From Paenibacillus sophorae (GTDB taxonomy: Bacteria; Bacillota; Bacilli; Paenibacillales; Paenibacillaceae), in assembly GCF_018966525.1 (NCBI RefSeq), contig NZ_CP076607.1, positions 5,456,001 to 5,520,000 of the forward strand: a stretch of DNA of 64,000 bases, given 5' to 3'. Shown here piece by piece: positions 52,224-60,756 of this stretch. The first letter of the stretch is position 1. Each line of letters begins with the position of its first letter. Below the pieces are notes generated by a model that was not told the DNA's origin, searched no databases, and saw only the letters and a list, made by a program, of their open reading frames with translations. Made by a program: the position numbers and the translations under genes.

Positions 52224-52254
52224 CATTCATAGCATATTATCAGACATGTCGTTA

Positions 52255-52392
52255 TTAGATTTCATCATGTTGTGCATGGACATCATCATTAATGTTGTCC
52301 ATGTCGGTATCTTGCATCATTTTGCTCATGTCGCCGGATTGATGCATATCAAGTAACTGCTTCTCGGATAGACTAGGGTGCATTTCCTTCAT
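52255..52392 (-). pseudogene. Short Met/His/Asp-rich frame, possible gene remnant
   Basis: A 45-codon frame starting MKEMHPSLSEKQLLDMHQSG and continuing Met/Asp-rich. A second frame (MMSMHNMMKSNNDMSDNML) runs directly after with a shift, suggesting a broken reading frame. The motif MKEMHPxLSxxxLxDM looks like a real protein end. There is no good ribosome site. I read this as the decayed tail of a Met-rich protein near the lipoprotein gene; it could also be a short gene. Confidence 0.35.
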
Positions 52393-52457
52393 GAATGGCA
52401 GCAAATTGTGGAAGCCATGAAGCTCCTATGAATTCCCTGTGGAGTTCTGAATTATTT

Positions 52458-53648
52458 TTAATGGCCAGCGTGCGGGTTGCCACCGGAAGCAGGCGAAATT
52501 TCCAGCATATCATCGATTTCGCTTTGTGCGGCGTTTGAAAGGGTTGAGCTGTCGCCTGTGATCCAAGCATGATTGTACGGTCCTTCTGCCGGCGAGTCCT
52601 GGAACTTCGGTTGAAGAGCCGCTGTGTATTCCATGACGGAATCCGGCATGCCGTCCTTATTGGTAAAAATCAACGGAGCATGTTTGCCCAAGTGAGAGAA
52701 TGGAGCCGCAGCAATGGCAAGCATGGTGGAATCCTGAGTTAAGAACGACAGGTTATGTCCAGGTGTGGCGATTCCCCAGCCAAACTGAGTACCCTTATCT
52801 TTAAACTGAGCAAAGGCAATCGAGTTTGCGTATGGATCATTGCCGGAAATCCGGGTTACCGTTCCATAGGATTTCAGTTCATTTTCCACGTTGCCGGAAA
52901 CAACGGATTCTGGTCCAATTAGATAAATAATTGCATTGCCTCCGCGTTCATTTAATGCCTCCACGGTTGGTGCAGGAATTTCGTCCTTCGTTACGTAAAG
53001 CAGAGGTTCAGGCATATGCGCAATCCAGTTTACTGCAGGAAGCGTATATTCCGGACTGTCCACAGACCCAACCACGACGGCCTGCGGCAGCTCGCCCGCA
53101 ACTTTAGCATAATACGTGTCAATCGCTTGGGCTACGGCGGCCGGCTCCTCGCCTTCGATCTTGTCAATCTTCATATCCAGACCTTTTAACTGTTCCTCAA
53201 CACTTGCAGATACAGGACCAACAATCACGATTTGAATATTATCATTGCCCTCTGCACCCATCGGGTTCAACCGTTTTAATTCCTCCAGCGTCGCCTCAGG
53301 GACACTTTCCTTCTCGAAGAAAAGAACCGGGCCATTGCTCGGATGGTGAATGAGATCGGTGCTCGCCGCAGCAATCTGCCAGTTGCTCACATCCGTTAAC
53401 ACAACGCTTGCCGGTCTGTTACTTTCGGATACCGCTGTCCAGAGCGTCCGGGAGACCAGAACAGCCGCCTCAACCGGATCAGATGTATTAATCCGTGTTG
53501 TATTTTTAGTGCCCACCCAAGGAACTGCAACGGATGAATTAGTGGTGTCTTCCGCTGTCGGTTCAGCCGCTCTATTCCCGATTTGGCAGCCGGCAAGTAC
53601 TGCACTTAAAACTAAAGTCAAACTAACAACTGCGAAACCTTTTTTCAT
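52458..53648 (-). CDS. Lipoprotein with cell wall-binding repeat 2 domains
   Basis: A 396-residue exported lipoprotein (lipobox LAGC, Cys near residue 21). Three related segments about 90-110 residues long resemble the CW_binding_2 (Clostridial CWB2) fold: EAAVLVSRTLWTAVSESNRPASVVLTD and NGPVLFFEKESVPEATLEELKRL; QAVVVGSVDSPEYTLPAVNWI and EPLLYVTKDEIPAPTVEALN; ANSIAFAQFKDKG and APLIFTNKDGMPDSVMEYTAAL. The end reads GGNPHAGH, with His residues as in neighbouring metal-linked proteins. Promoter carries the same direct repeat as the two-component operon. Confidence 0.8.
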   Translation of the reverse strand: MKKGFAVVSLTLVLSAVLAGCQIGNRAAEPTAEDTTNSSVAVPWVGTKNTTRINTSDPVEAAVLVSRTLWTAVSESNRPASVVLTDVSNWQIAAASTDLIHHPSNGPVLFFEKESVPEATLEELKRLNPMGAEGNDNIQIVIVGPVSASVEEQLKGLDMKIDKIEGEEPAAVAQAIDTYYAKVAGELPQAVVVGSVDSPEYTLPAVNWIAHMPEPLLYVTKDEIPAPTVEALNERGGNAIIYLIGPESVVSGNVENELKSYGTVTRISGNDPYANSIAFAQFKDKGTQFGWGIATPGHNLSFLTQDSTMLAIAAAPFSHLGKHAPLIFTNKDGMPDSVMEYTAALQPKFQDSPAEGPYNHAWITGDSSTLSNAAQSEIDDMLEISPASGGNPHAGH

Positions 53649-53699
53649 CGTTACCCTCCAATTTGAAATGTTAGACTTAATGCCACTTTACCCTAAAAA

Positions 53700-53719
53700 T
53701 ATGTAGAAACTATGTAGAA
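53700..53719 (-). promoter_or_regulatory. Direct repeat operator of the lipoprotein gene
   Basis: Two perfect TTCTACATA copies on the minus strand (53711-53719 and 53700-53708), 11 bp apart, 50-70 bp upstream of the start. Confidence 0.7.
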
Positions 53720-53831
53720 TCTTTTCTAAATAATAATAATTATTAGGTTGAACTTAAAACTGAAAAAGTCAGGCATGTACGTTGACCCAAGACTCATACG
53801 ATACAATATAAACAAGCAGGGGGTTGTACTC

Positions 53832-54413
53832 ATGTCCAACTGGATAATTGCAGCCATCTTCTATACTTTTATTATTTGTTGGTCGTTTGGCTTTATTCAT
53901 CGCTTCCGTTCCACCGTAACGGGTACTATTGCAATGATTTCGCCAATGGCAAACGGGATGATTGCCGGCCTTGGCAGTGGAACGATCATTGGAGCAGGAT
54001 TTTCATCGAACATATTCCTATCATTATTGATCAGTGTACTGACAGGCATACTCGCAGGAGGGATCACAGGCTCTTTAATCCATATCGGAGCATTTCTGAA
54101 CGGGGCTCTATCCGGCATGATGGCCGGTTTGATGGGGGCGATGCTTATCGTTATGCTGCCTTCGTCCGAGTGGAATCGAGTGATTTTTATTTTTATGGTC
54201 GCCTGCGGGTTCCTCCAATTTGTTCACACCCTGATGCTCCAAGGTCAGATCGAGGAATCTATTCTGAAACGATCACCTTGGATCTTTAGTACCCCATCGC
54301 TTATGTTTCTGGCTATCACTGCTTTAATTATTCTTTACTCCACCAGTTGCTCACCCGGCACTTTAAATCAAAACAATAAGCATCCAAACCATTCTATGAT
54401 GAACATGAAATAA
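53832..54413 (+). CDS. Gly-rich multi-pass membrane protein
   Basis: A 193-residue protein with about six predicted helices. Two related Gly-rich stretches, MANGMIAGLGSGTIIGAGF and LSGMMAGLMGAMLIVML, recall glycine-zipper packing. The end carries a cytoplasmic or exported tail HPNHSMMNMK, again Met/His-rich. GCAGGGGG lies ahead of the ATG. Divergent from the lipoprotein gene. No family recognised. Confidence 0.7.
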   Translation: MSNWIIAAIFYTFIICWSFGFIHRFRSTVTGTIAMISPMANGMIAGLGSGTIIGAGFSSNIFLSLLISVLTGILAGGITGSLIHIGAFLNGALSGMMAGLMGAMLIVMLPSSEWNRVIFIFMVACGFLQFVHTLMLQGQIEESILKRSPWIFSTPSLMFLAITALIILYSTSCSPGTLNQNNKHPNHSMMNMK

Positions 54414-54497
54414 TCCTTGGCATTCAAATCGTATACCTCCTCCTACTTATCTGCTACTAGATTGGACTCGCCCCTCTTTTTTATACTTCTACTAAAA

Positions 54498-54517
54498 ATC
54501 TACATAGATTCAACATA
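54498..54517 (+). promoter_or_regulatory. Direct repeat operator of the actin-like operon
   Basis: ATCTACATA (54498-54506) and TTCAACATA (54509-54517) are 11 bp apart, about 105-125 bp upstream of the small membrane gene. A TAGTAT box follows at about 18 bp from the second copy. Confidence 0.6.
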
Positions 54518-54579
54518 TTTATATGGTAAATTTAGTATAAAAATTGATGGACACTCAGGCAAAAAGGAGATGAACAGTC

Positions 54580-54621
54580 ATGTTTTTTTCGAAAAATGGT
54601 TTAAGCATGGAGGGTTATTGA
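54580..54621 (+). CDS. Possible 13-residue leader peptide
   Basis: ATG at 54580, ten bases after AAAAGGAG, codes MFFSKNGLSMEGY and stops with TGA directly adjacent to the next ATG (TGAATG). It covers the ribosome site of the next gene, so it may couple translation. Too short to confirm. Confidence 0.3.
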   Translation: MFFSKNGLSMEGY

Positions 54622-54897
54622 ATGATCAGTGATTCTTTATTTGCAGATTCCATTGCCTTTGTTCTTCTCCTATTCATACTTCTTACCTTGGCAACGATTA
54701 CTTTGGGAATATTGAGGTTTCTCCAATTGTATGCCCATGCTTCAAGCCAGAACTATCCGACCCCTCTCTCCTCTGAAAACATAATCTCGCCTCAAGACCG
54801 TCCTACTGAGAATAGCGAAAGCAGCAGCCTCGCGCTCGATTATGTGAAGCGGAACTTTTTCAATGACACTGCCATCACTTTGGAAAACAAGGATTAG
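54622..54897 (+). CDS. Small membrane protein upstream of the actin-like gene
   Basis: A 91-residue protein: one helix (11-34, FVLLLFILLTLATITLGILRF in part), then a polar tail with many Ser/Pro/Asn. GGAGGG lies seven bases before the ATG. It precedes the ParM-like gene by 27 bp. I do not recognise a family; a membrane anchor for the filament system is my inference. Confidence 0.65.
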   Translation: MISDSLFADSIAFVLLLFILLTLATITLGILRFLQLYAHASSQNYPTPLSSENIISPQDRPTENSESSSLALDYVKRNFFNDTAITLENKD

Positions 54898-54924
54898 GAC
54901 AGGCTAATAAGGGAGGAAATTGTC

Positions 54925-56064
54925 ATGAGTATCAGGCAAGCCGCAGTAGATATTGGCAACGATGCGTTAAAGGCCTATGTTCAAGGGCTGGATCAGGAAG
55001 TCTATATTCCAAATGTTATCGCCGAAATCGGCCCATCCCGTGATATTGTGGAATTTGAGAAACATCCCCTCGACGGTCTCCATGTAGAGATCCTTTCCGG
55101 TGCGCTTAAGCGCGGTCAAGGAATTTATGCTGTCGGTAATCTGGCCGGAGGATACACACATAATGACGAGCTCTCAACGGTTAGTGAAAAGTCGGAAGCC
55201 GATCAACCTGTGGTTATGCTGCTGACTGCATTAGCTTATGACGCTGCCCAAACATTGAGCGAACAGGATGGAGTTATCGAAGCGACTTATTATCTCTCAA
55301 CGGGTCTGCCCTTAAGTGAAGCTAAGCGGGGAAAACGTAAAACCTTTAAAGCAAAGCTAAAAGAAAATACTCATGAAGTGCGGTTCAAAACCACTCCGGA
55401 AATCGGCGGCAAAGTGGTACGATTGAAATTTGAAGAAGTGCTGGTTAATATTGAAGGTCATGTCGCGTTAATTGATCTGACGACGAATGAGGATGGAACG
55501 GTCCGTAATGAGGAATTGACACGGATGACCGTGCTTATTAATGATATTGGCGGGCTGTCTACCGATGCGGCTATTATTCATGAGGATGGGACCGTGGACA
55601 ATATTTATTCGGATGGAATTAAAGAGGGGGTTTCCCCCTATCTGGATGAAATCATAGAACGGGTCCAGCACGAAATCGGATACCGGTTTTTGAACAGACA
55701 ACAGCTAGTTGAAGTCATTACTTCGGTAAACAAAGAGGAGCGCAATTATATCTGGTTCAGAGGGAAACGAATCAGTATTCAGTCCATTGTGGACGAAGTA
55801 TTGGCTAAGATCGCCCGCGAAGAATATAAACTGATCAGGAACTCTTGGAGCAAGGTTCCCAGCATCCGCGTTTCCTATCAAATCGGCGGCGGTTCCTTAC
55901 TTCTTAAACCTTACCTTGAGAAGATAAATGAACAGGAAGAGGGCTATCCGCTTCGTTTTGTCGGAGCGAAGGATTCGATATGGATGATTGCAAGGGCATA
56001 TTACAAATTACTGGCTGTCTACCTTCAATATAAAAATGAACAAGTGTCTGCCACAACAAAGTAG
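54925..56064 (+). CDS. ParM/StbA-like actin ATPase
   Basis: A 379-residue actin fold protein of the ParM/Alp group. Phosphate 1 motif DIGNDALKAYV (9-19), phosphate 2 NDIGGLSTDAA (about 210-220), adenosine motif QIGGGSLLL (about 320-328). Known homologues push plasmids apart as dynamic filaments. Here the gene sits in an ordinary chromosomal neighbourhood with no replication or plasmid genes seen in the window. Operon with the RHH protein 11 bp downstream. Confidence 0.88.
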   Translation: MSIRQAAVDIGNDALKAYVQGLDQEVYIPNVIAEIGPSRDIVEFEKHPLDGLHVEILSGALKRGQGIYAVGNLAGGYTHNDELSTVSEKSEADQPVVMLLTALAYDAAQTLSEQDGVIEATYYLSTGLPLSEAKRGKRKTFKAKLKENTHEVRFKTTPEIGGKVVRLKFEEVLVNIEGHVALIDLTTNEDGTVRNEELTRMTVLINDIGGLSTDAAIIHEDGTVDNIYSDGIKEGVSPYLDEIIERVQHEIGYRFLNRQQLVEVITSVNKEERNYIWFRGKRISIQSIVDEVLAKIAREEYKLIRNSWSKVPSIRVSYQIGGGSLLLKPYLEKINEQEEGYPLRFVGAKDSIWMIARAYYKLLAVYLQYKNEQVSATTK

Positions 56065-56075
56065 GTGGTCCAAGA

Positions 56076-56540
56076 ATGGGTTCTTCCTCACCGCAATCTC
56101 ATACGATAACCATTACTTTGCCTGAAAATACTCCGCAGACGATTCTTGCCTATTTGGAACAATTAAAACAGTCTGGCGAAAGAACTTTCAGCAACAAAAT
56201 TGCGCAGTTGCTGATCGAATCGCTAAATCAGGCATGCCTAAAGGAAAAACCGCATGTTGTCATTCCGCTGCCGGAGCATCTTACTAAGGAACAGCAGGAG
56301 TGGTTCAATCATCCCTTTACGAAGCAATTGCTAATGAACTGGATTTCGCAATTGACTAGCGGCATGTCTTCCATTTCTTCTTCCAATTGCTTAACGCCAT
56401 CCCTAACGAATCCTGAAATAAGTGAAGTCCCCCTGCCCACAGAATCGGACAATACGGCGGCTCCATCTAACCATGATTCCTTTCGGATCAGCACATCTTA
56501 CCATACCAAACTCGTAGGATTCTTTCTTGACGAAGATTAG
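56076..56540 (+). CDS. ParR-like ribbon-helix-helix protein
   Basis: A 154-residue protein. Residues 7-52 fit a ribbon-helix-helix: TITITLPENTPQTILAYLEQ, then ERTFSNKIAQLLIESLNQA. After a PLPEHLTKEQQEWFNHPF segment, the second half is a Ser/Pro-rich tail ending in TKLVGFFLDED. RHH proteins bind the centromere in ParMRC systems and cap the filament. No evident centromere repeats beyond the direct repeat at 54498. Confidence 0.7.
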   Translation: MGSSSPQSHTITITLPENTPQTILAYLEQLKQSGERTFSNKIAQLLIESLNQACLKEKPHVVIPLPEHLTKEQQEWFNHPFTKQLLMNWISQLTSGMSSISSSNCLTPSLTNPEISEVPLPTESDNTAAPSNHDSFRISTSYHTKLVGFFLDED

Positions 56541-56555
56541 GAGGAGTCATGAAGG

Positions 56556-57179
56556 ATGAACGAAAATAGAACAGACACTATTAGAAAACGGTATGACCGG
56601 ATATCTGGAATCTTTGACCTAATGGATCGGATGATAAAAAAAGAATGGCGGGCTGAATTGCTTATTGGTGTGGACGGTGAGGTATTGGAGGTAGGAGTGG
56701 GGACTGGAGCTAATTTGTCCTATTACCCAGCACACGCAGCGGGCGTTACCGGTATTGATTTCAGTCCGGGTATGCTTCGCTATGCCAAACAAAAAGCAAT
56801 CCACGCTCCATTTCAAGTAACCCTTTTGGAGATGGACGCCCAGCATATGGCTTTTCCCGACCATTCATTTGATTATGTCATAGCGACCTGCGTCTTTTGT
56901 TCTGTGCCTGATCCTGTAGCCGGTTTACTGGAAATCCGAAGAGTGTGCAAGCCGGGCGGCAAGGTGCTTCTGCTGGAACATATGCGCAGCGAGCAGCCTT
57001 TTGCAGGATTATTAATGGATGTGTTCAATCCAATTACAGTCAGAATATGGGGTGCTAACATCAACCGCAGAACACTGCAAAATATTGAAAAAGCAGGTTT
57101 TATCATTGAGGAGAACGTATCCTTGATGGGTTCCATCGTCCGCAGACTCGTGTTAAACCCCAATAAGCATGGAAATTAA
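56556..57179 (+). CDS. Class I SAM-dependent methyltransferase
   Basis: A 207-residue enzyme of the UbiE/PmtA-like group: motif I VLEVGVGTGANLSYY (43-57), acidic motif GIDFSPGMLRYAKQK, and the post-core VCKPGGKVLLLEHMRS. The N-terminal RKRYDRISGIFDLMD is typical for phospholipid N-methyltransferases or quinone/small-molecule methylases. Substrate unknown. It follows parR by 16 bp and ends the transcript. Confidence 0.85.
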   Translation: MNENRTDTIRKRYDRISGIFDLMDRMIKKEWRAELLIGVDGEVLEVGVGTGANLSYYPAHAAGVTGIDFSPGMLRYAKQKAIHAPFQVTLLEMDAQHMAFPDHSFDYVIATCVFCSVPDPVAGLLEIRRVCKPGGKVLLLEHMRSEQPFAGLLMDVFNPITVRIWGANINRRTLQNIEKAGFIIEENVSLMGSIVRRLVLNPNKHGN

Positions 57180-57198
57180 AATTATGATTGCAATAGGA

Positions 57199-57226
57199 AA
57201 CCGAAGGCTAACGGCCTCCGGTTTTT
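57199..57226 (+). terminator. Terminator of the actin-like operon
   Basis: Ten-position stem with one mismatch (57199-57208 with 57214-57223), loop five bases, then TTT. It lies between converging operons. Confidence 0.75.
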
Positions 57227-57241
57227 GTTATTCTCATTCAT

Positions 57242-58882
57242 CTATTCCGGTTTATTCGCTGCATTAGAAGGGGGAGTGTAACCGGACTTATAATCGGTAT
57301 AAGCCAATTGTTGCGCCATTCCTCCCGCAGCATGGTGAAGCTCATGGCAGTGAATCATCCAGTTTCCGGGATTATCGGCCTTAAAGGCGATAACGATCTT
57401 CTCTCCGGGCTTAACTAGAACGGTATCCTTCATGATCGTACTTTCTACTTTAACCCCGTTTTTCTCAAGGACTTGGAAAAAGTGGCCGTGTACATGCATC
57501 GGATGATCCACCGTGCCTTTATTCTCAAACGTCAGCTTTACATAATCACCGGTTTTCACCTGAAGAGCCGGGAGTTCTGAAAAGACTTTATCGTTAATCG
57601 TATACACTTGTTGATTTCCATTCATCTTGGAATTCAGTACGGCTGTATACTCCAGTGCAAATTTTTGGACCTTGCTTAATTCGGATTCGGCTGGCTTGCC
57701 GTAATTCAAAAGGTCAAATGCGGTTAAATGATCGTGCTGCACTTCCATTTCTTCGCCCTTGCTTCCCGATACCTTAACCGGAATAACCAATTGATCGTTA
57801 TATTTATTGTCATCATGCGCATCAATTGCAAAATCCTTTGGCGAGACAATGTTCAACTCCACATCATAGCGTTCCCCGGGAGCGATGGTTACGATTTGAT
57901 TTTGGAGGGTGGCCGGCTCCGCTATATCCTGTCCATCCGTACTTACTACCCGGAACTCTCCAGGAATGTGGATTCCATGGGAACGATAGCCTGCGTTAAT
58001 GAAACGCAATCGAACGGTGTCTCCCAATTTAGTTTCCAGAGGCGTAATCAGCGAACCGGATTTACCGTTAACCGTATAAATGTTGTACATGGCAGCCATC
58101 ATTTCTTCATCGCTCATGCTTGCTGATCCGTGAGCGCTGTGAGCGTCTCCACCTTCACTCATCCATTCATCCAGAATTAATGTAAAGTCTTTGTCCGGCT
58201 GTTCGAATTGTTTCGGCTCCACAACAAGAGCGCCATAGAGTCCCTTGTCTACCTGCACGGAGCTTTCCTGGTGAGAATGATACCAATACGTTCCCGCCAC
58301 ATCGGCTGAGAACTCGTAGGTATAGGCTTCACCCGGCTTAACCGCTTCTTGTGTAACTCCGGGCACACCATCCGATCCTGCGGGTACAGGATAACCATGC
58401 CAATGAATAGTGACAGGTACATTAAGTTCATTCTTCAGCGTAATCCTTACAAAATCTCCTTGAGTAACACGAATTTCCTGGCCAGGGACCGTGCCATTGT
58501 AAGTCCAGACCGCTTGGGTCGCGCCGGATGCTAATTCCCAATTGCTTTCCATAGCTGTCAGAGTAAAACCTTTTACAGCCTGCCCGGGTTTAGGCTGCGG
58601 CAAAGCCGCCGTTCCCTCTTGAACAGTACCCGCAGTGGCTTCAGGGGAAGGGGACGGACTGGGGGGAGTTGCTTCCTCCGTACTGCCCGCTGTAGCTGTA
58701 TCGGCCATTACGTGTGAACTATGGTTCATAGGTTGGTTTGCTGTGCTGGCATCTTCTTGAACTGTACTGCCCGCAGCCGCCCCACCTTTGGAACCCGAAG
58801 TTTCAGTGATAAAGATACCGGCTGCCGTCCCGCCGATGATCAAGGCCAAGAAGAACAATACAATAAGAGTTTTATTGCTCAA
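57242..58882 (-). CDS. Multicopper oxidase, membrane-anchored
   Basis: A 546-residue laccase-type oxidase. N-terminal helix (5-25) without a clear lipobox, then a Ser/Pro/Ala linker with an NHSSHVMAD stretch to about residue 90. Copper ligands are complete: HWHG and YWYHSH for the trinuclear centre, HPMHVHGH and HCHELHHAAGGM for the type 1/trinuclear sites. The last His-Met pattern with Met as axial ligand suggests a low to medium potential type 1 copper. It may oxidise copper, iron or manganese, or a partner cytochrome. Last gene of the cluster. Confidence 0.92.
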   Translation of the reverse strand: MSNKTLIVLFFLALIIGGTAAGIFITETSGSKGGAAAGSTVQEDASTANQPMNHSSHVMADTATAGSTEEATPPSPSPSPEATAGTVQEGTAALPQPKPGQAVKGFTLTAMESNWELASGATQAVWTYNGTVPGQEIRVTQGDFVRITLKNELNVPVTIHWHGYPVPAGSDGVPGVTQEAVKPGEAYTYEFSADVAGTYWYHSHQESSVQVDKGLYGALVVEPKQFEQPDKDFTLILDEWMSEGGDAHSAHGSASMSDEEMMAAMYNIYTVNGKSGSLITPLETKLGDTVRLRFINAGYRSHGIHIPGEFRVVSTDGQDIAEPATLQNQIVTIAPGERYDVELNIVSPKDFAIDAHDDNKYNDQLVIPVKVSGSKGEEMEVQHDHLTAFDLLNYGKPAESELSKVQKFALEYTAVLNSKMNGNQQVYTINDKVFSELPALQVKTGDYVKLTFENKGTVDHPMHVHGHFFQVLEKNGVKVESTIMKDTVLVKPGEKIVIAFKADNPGNWMIHCHELHHAAGGMAQQLAYTDYKSGYTPPSNAANKPE

Positions 58883-58897
58883 GCCTCATTCCTCCAG

Positions 58898-59563
58898 TTA
58901 CATCATTCCCATGTTGCTGCCATTGTTCATGTTTCCGCCGTTGTTCATGCTGCCGCTGTTGTTCATGCTGCCGCTGTTGTTCATATTGCCGCCGTTGTTC
59001 ATACTGCTGCCGCTGCCCATATTCATCATGTCCATGTCATCCATCATGCCGCCCGAGCTGCCGGAGGTTCCCATGCTGCCCGAATTGCCCATATTCATAT
59101 TGGGCTGCATGCCGCCCATGTACTGCTGCTGCATCTGCATCATATCCTGCTGCAGCTGGTTCATGCGCTGCATCATTTGATTCATTTGATCCATCGGCAC
59201 AGTGCCGCTCATTGTTCCCTGCATTGTCGCTCCGAATCCGGCAGTTCCGTTAACATGACTATTATGCTGACTATTCGTTGACGTAACTGTACCGGAGTTT
59301 GCAGGATTGGTTACATTAAGCAATACTACAGAGATAATTAAACCGACGAACGAGAAAACCGCCAACTTTAACCAACCATTTGTTTTCATTATTAATATTC
59401 CTCCAATTGTACCCGTTGTTTTACTTCCTCTTTGTTCGCTTACACCGCTAATATAGCCATACGTTTTTTTTAACAGATAATAAATTGCAAAGAGCAAACC
59501 AACGACGAGAAGGATCAGCAGAGATGCCATATACAAGTTTCCAAAGGCTCCGAGAACATTCAA
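58898..59563 (-). CDS. Met/Asn/Gly-rich repeat membrane protein
   Basis: A 221-residue protein. I start at TTG 59563 with GGAGG eight bases upstream; TTGA overlaps the previous gene stop. Two helices (about 10-31 and 63-84) are followed by a tail of about 120 residues that is extraordinarily rich in Met, Asn, Gln, Gly and Ser: MDQMNQMMQRMNQLQQDMMQ, then six-residue repeats like SMNNSG. Met-rich segments bind copper(I). An internal GGAGG before MKTNGWLK near residue 60 could give a second shorter product. Confidence 0.75.
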   Translation of the reverse strand: MNVLGAFGNLYMASLLILLVVGLLFAIYYLLKKTYGYISGVSEQRGSKTTGTIGGILIMKTNGWLKLAVFSFVGLIISVVLLNVTNPANSGTVTSTNSQHNSHVNGTAGFGATMQGTMSGTVPMDQMNQMMQRMNQLQQDMMQMQQQYMGGMQPNMNMGNSGSMGTSGSSGGMMDDMDMMNMGSGSSMNNGGNMNNSGSMNNSGSMNNGGNMNNGSNMGMM

Positions 59564-59940
59564 TTTGTTTTCCTCCGTTTGCTTGATTTCGGCCATACGA
59601 TCGCAAGAAATAAGGCCCCTGCTAGAATTACAGGCAGTGTAAATAGAAGTAATGCCGTTGTTATAAGATGAATGGCATACAGTGTCCCAGTTTGGTCATG
59701 GTGCCCGCTATGCTCGCCATTGCCTGATGACACTTCCACACTGTCCATTGCACCGAGAGTGAACAAGTCCGGCACGGTTGTATTCCCCAGGATTTCATTG
59801 CTCATCATGTCTGCCATGGAAGCATCCATTTGCGCCGCATTTTCTGTTCTATTGCTCCAGGAATGCGCCAGCACAAGCACGATGATGACTGCAAACACGG
59901 AGCTGAGCTGCCAGAACGGCCGTTTTTGTTTGTTGAACAT
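59560..59940 (-). CDS. Two-helix membrane protein with Met/His-rich loop
   Basis: A 126-residue protein: helix 11-27, an outer loop with MDASMADMMSN and GEHSGHHDQTG, helix about 90-114, basic end WPKSSKRRKTN. The loop carries Met and His residues suited to copper binding. No family recognised. Third from last in the cluster, 3 bp after the preceding gene; the next gene overlaps its stop. Confidence 0.65.
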   Translation of the reverse strand: MFNKQKRPFWQLSSVFAVIIVLVLAHSWSNRTENAAQMDASMADMMSNEILGNTTVPDLFTLGAMDSVEVSSGNGEHSGHHDQTGTLYAIHLITTALLLFTLPVILAGALFLAIVWPKSSKRRKTN

Positions 59941-59943
59941 GGG

Positions 59944-60243
59944 TTACACCTTTCTTCTGCACCGTACGTAGACGCCGCCTGCTATGCTAATCGCTAATAG
60001 AGGAAATGCGAATTGAACGCTCTCATACACTAACCTTTGTACATTTGCATCTTCCTTCACTTGCATCGACAATCCCATCAGGGAGGTCTCCATGGCCTTC
60101 ATCATACCCATCATGAAGCTCATAGCCTCCTGCTCAGTCGGTCCGAAGCGGAACATCGAGATTAATATTGCGCCAAAAGCAAAGAAAAATGAGGTAGTAA
60201 CAAACCAGATCAACAGCGTAAACCATTTTTTCTGCATCCACAT
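59944..60243 (-). CDS. Two-helix membrane protein with Met-rich loop
   Basis: A 99-residue protein: helix 8-31, then FGPTEQEAMSFMMGMMKAME, a loop with seven Met, and helix about 74-93 ending in YVRCRRKV. Similar layout to its downstream neighbour. No family recognised. Confidence 0.65.
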   Translation of the reverse strand: MWMQKKWFTLLIWFVTTSFFFAFGAILISMFRFGPTEQEAMSFMMGMMKAMETSLMGLSMQVKEDANVQRLVYESVQFAFPLLAISIAGGVYVRCRRKV

Positions 60244-60267
60244 GACAAAGGCCCCTCCCTTCTTCGA

Positions 60268-60732
60268 TCATCTTGCCTTCCGTTCCTTTTTCTTAGGCCA
60301 CTTTAGTGCATGGGACTTCATATAGATGTGCCAGATCACGCTCGCTACTGCCAGATAAGTCAATTTTTCATGAATCCACATTGTAAAAGCTGTTGCGGCG
60401 TGGTTACTATCCATGAAGAGCCAGATAACAGCTCCGGTAATAATAAAAATCAGAGTGGTAATGAAGGTAAAGAGTCCATAACCGGATGGGCCGAACACAA
60501 GCCATGGCTTTTTGGTCCTATCCCGTCTTAGGATACGAATAATTTCGTAGATGATGACAATCAGGGTCAGCAGGACATACACAACCGCTGCCAAGCGGTG
60601 TACGATATCCGCCGTCGCAATATCATACTGCATCACCCAACCATATTTCGCTCCTGCCATTGCAATTCCGCTCAGTGCCAAGATGGAGAACACAAGCGCC
60701 CATAGCCAGTGAAGGATAAAATCAAACTTCAT
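60268..60732 (-). CDS. Cytochrome b561-type membrane protein
   Basis: A 154-residue four-helix protein of the hydrogenase/formate-dehydrogenase cytochrome b fold. Candidate haem ligands: His in FILHWLWAL (helix 1), VHRLAAV (helix 2), and IHEKLTYLAV and WHIYMKSHALKWP (helices 3-4). It would pass electrons between the membrane quinone pool and a partner outside the cell. Start is uncertain between ATG 60732, ATG 60741 and TTG 60750; MKFDFILHW looks like the natural N-terminus. It lies in the middle of the multicopper oxidase cluster. Confidence 0.7.
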   Translation of the reverse strand: MKFDFILHWLWALVFSILALSGIAMAGAKYGWVMQYDIATADIVHRLAAVVYVLLTLIVIIYEIIRILRRDRTKKPWLVFGPSGYGLFTFITTLIFIITGAVIWLFMDSNHAATAFTMWIHEKLTYLAVASVIWHIYMKSHALKWPKKKERKAR

Positions 60733-60756
60733 TACCCACATCAACCTCAATCCGTT

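Noticed and set aside
54417..54632. 71-codon plus-strand frame before the small membrane gene
   Set aside because: Contains the direct-repeat operator and probable promoter, and its internal ATG codons lie too close to AAAGGAG.
58918..59100. CRISPR-like short repeats
   Set aside because: The 18-bp repeats are codon repeats of a Met/Asn/Gly-rich protein with no spacers.
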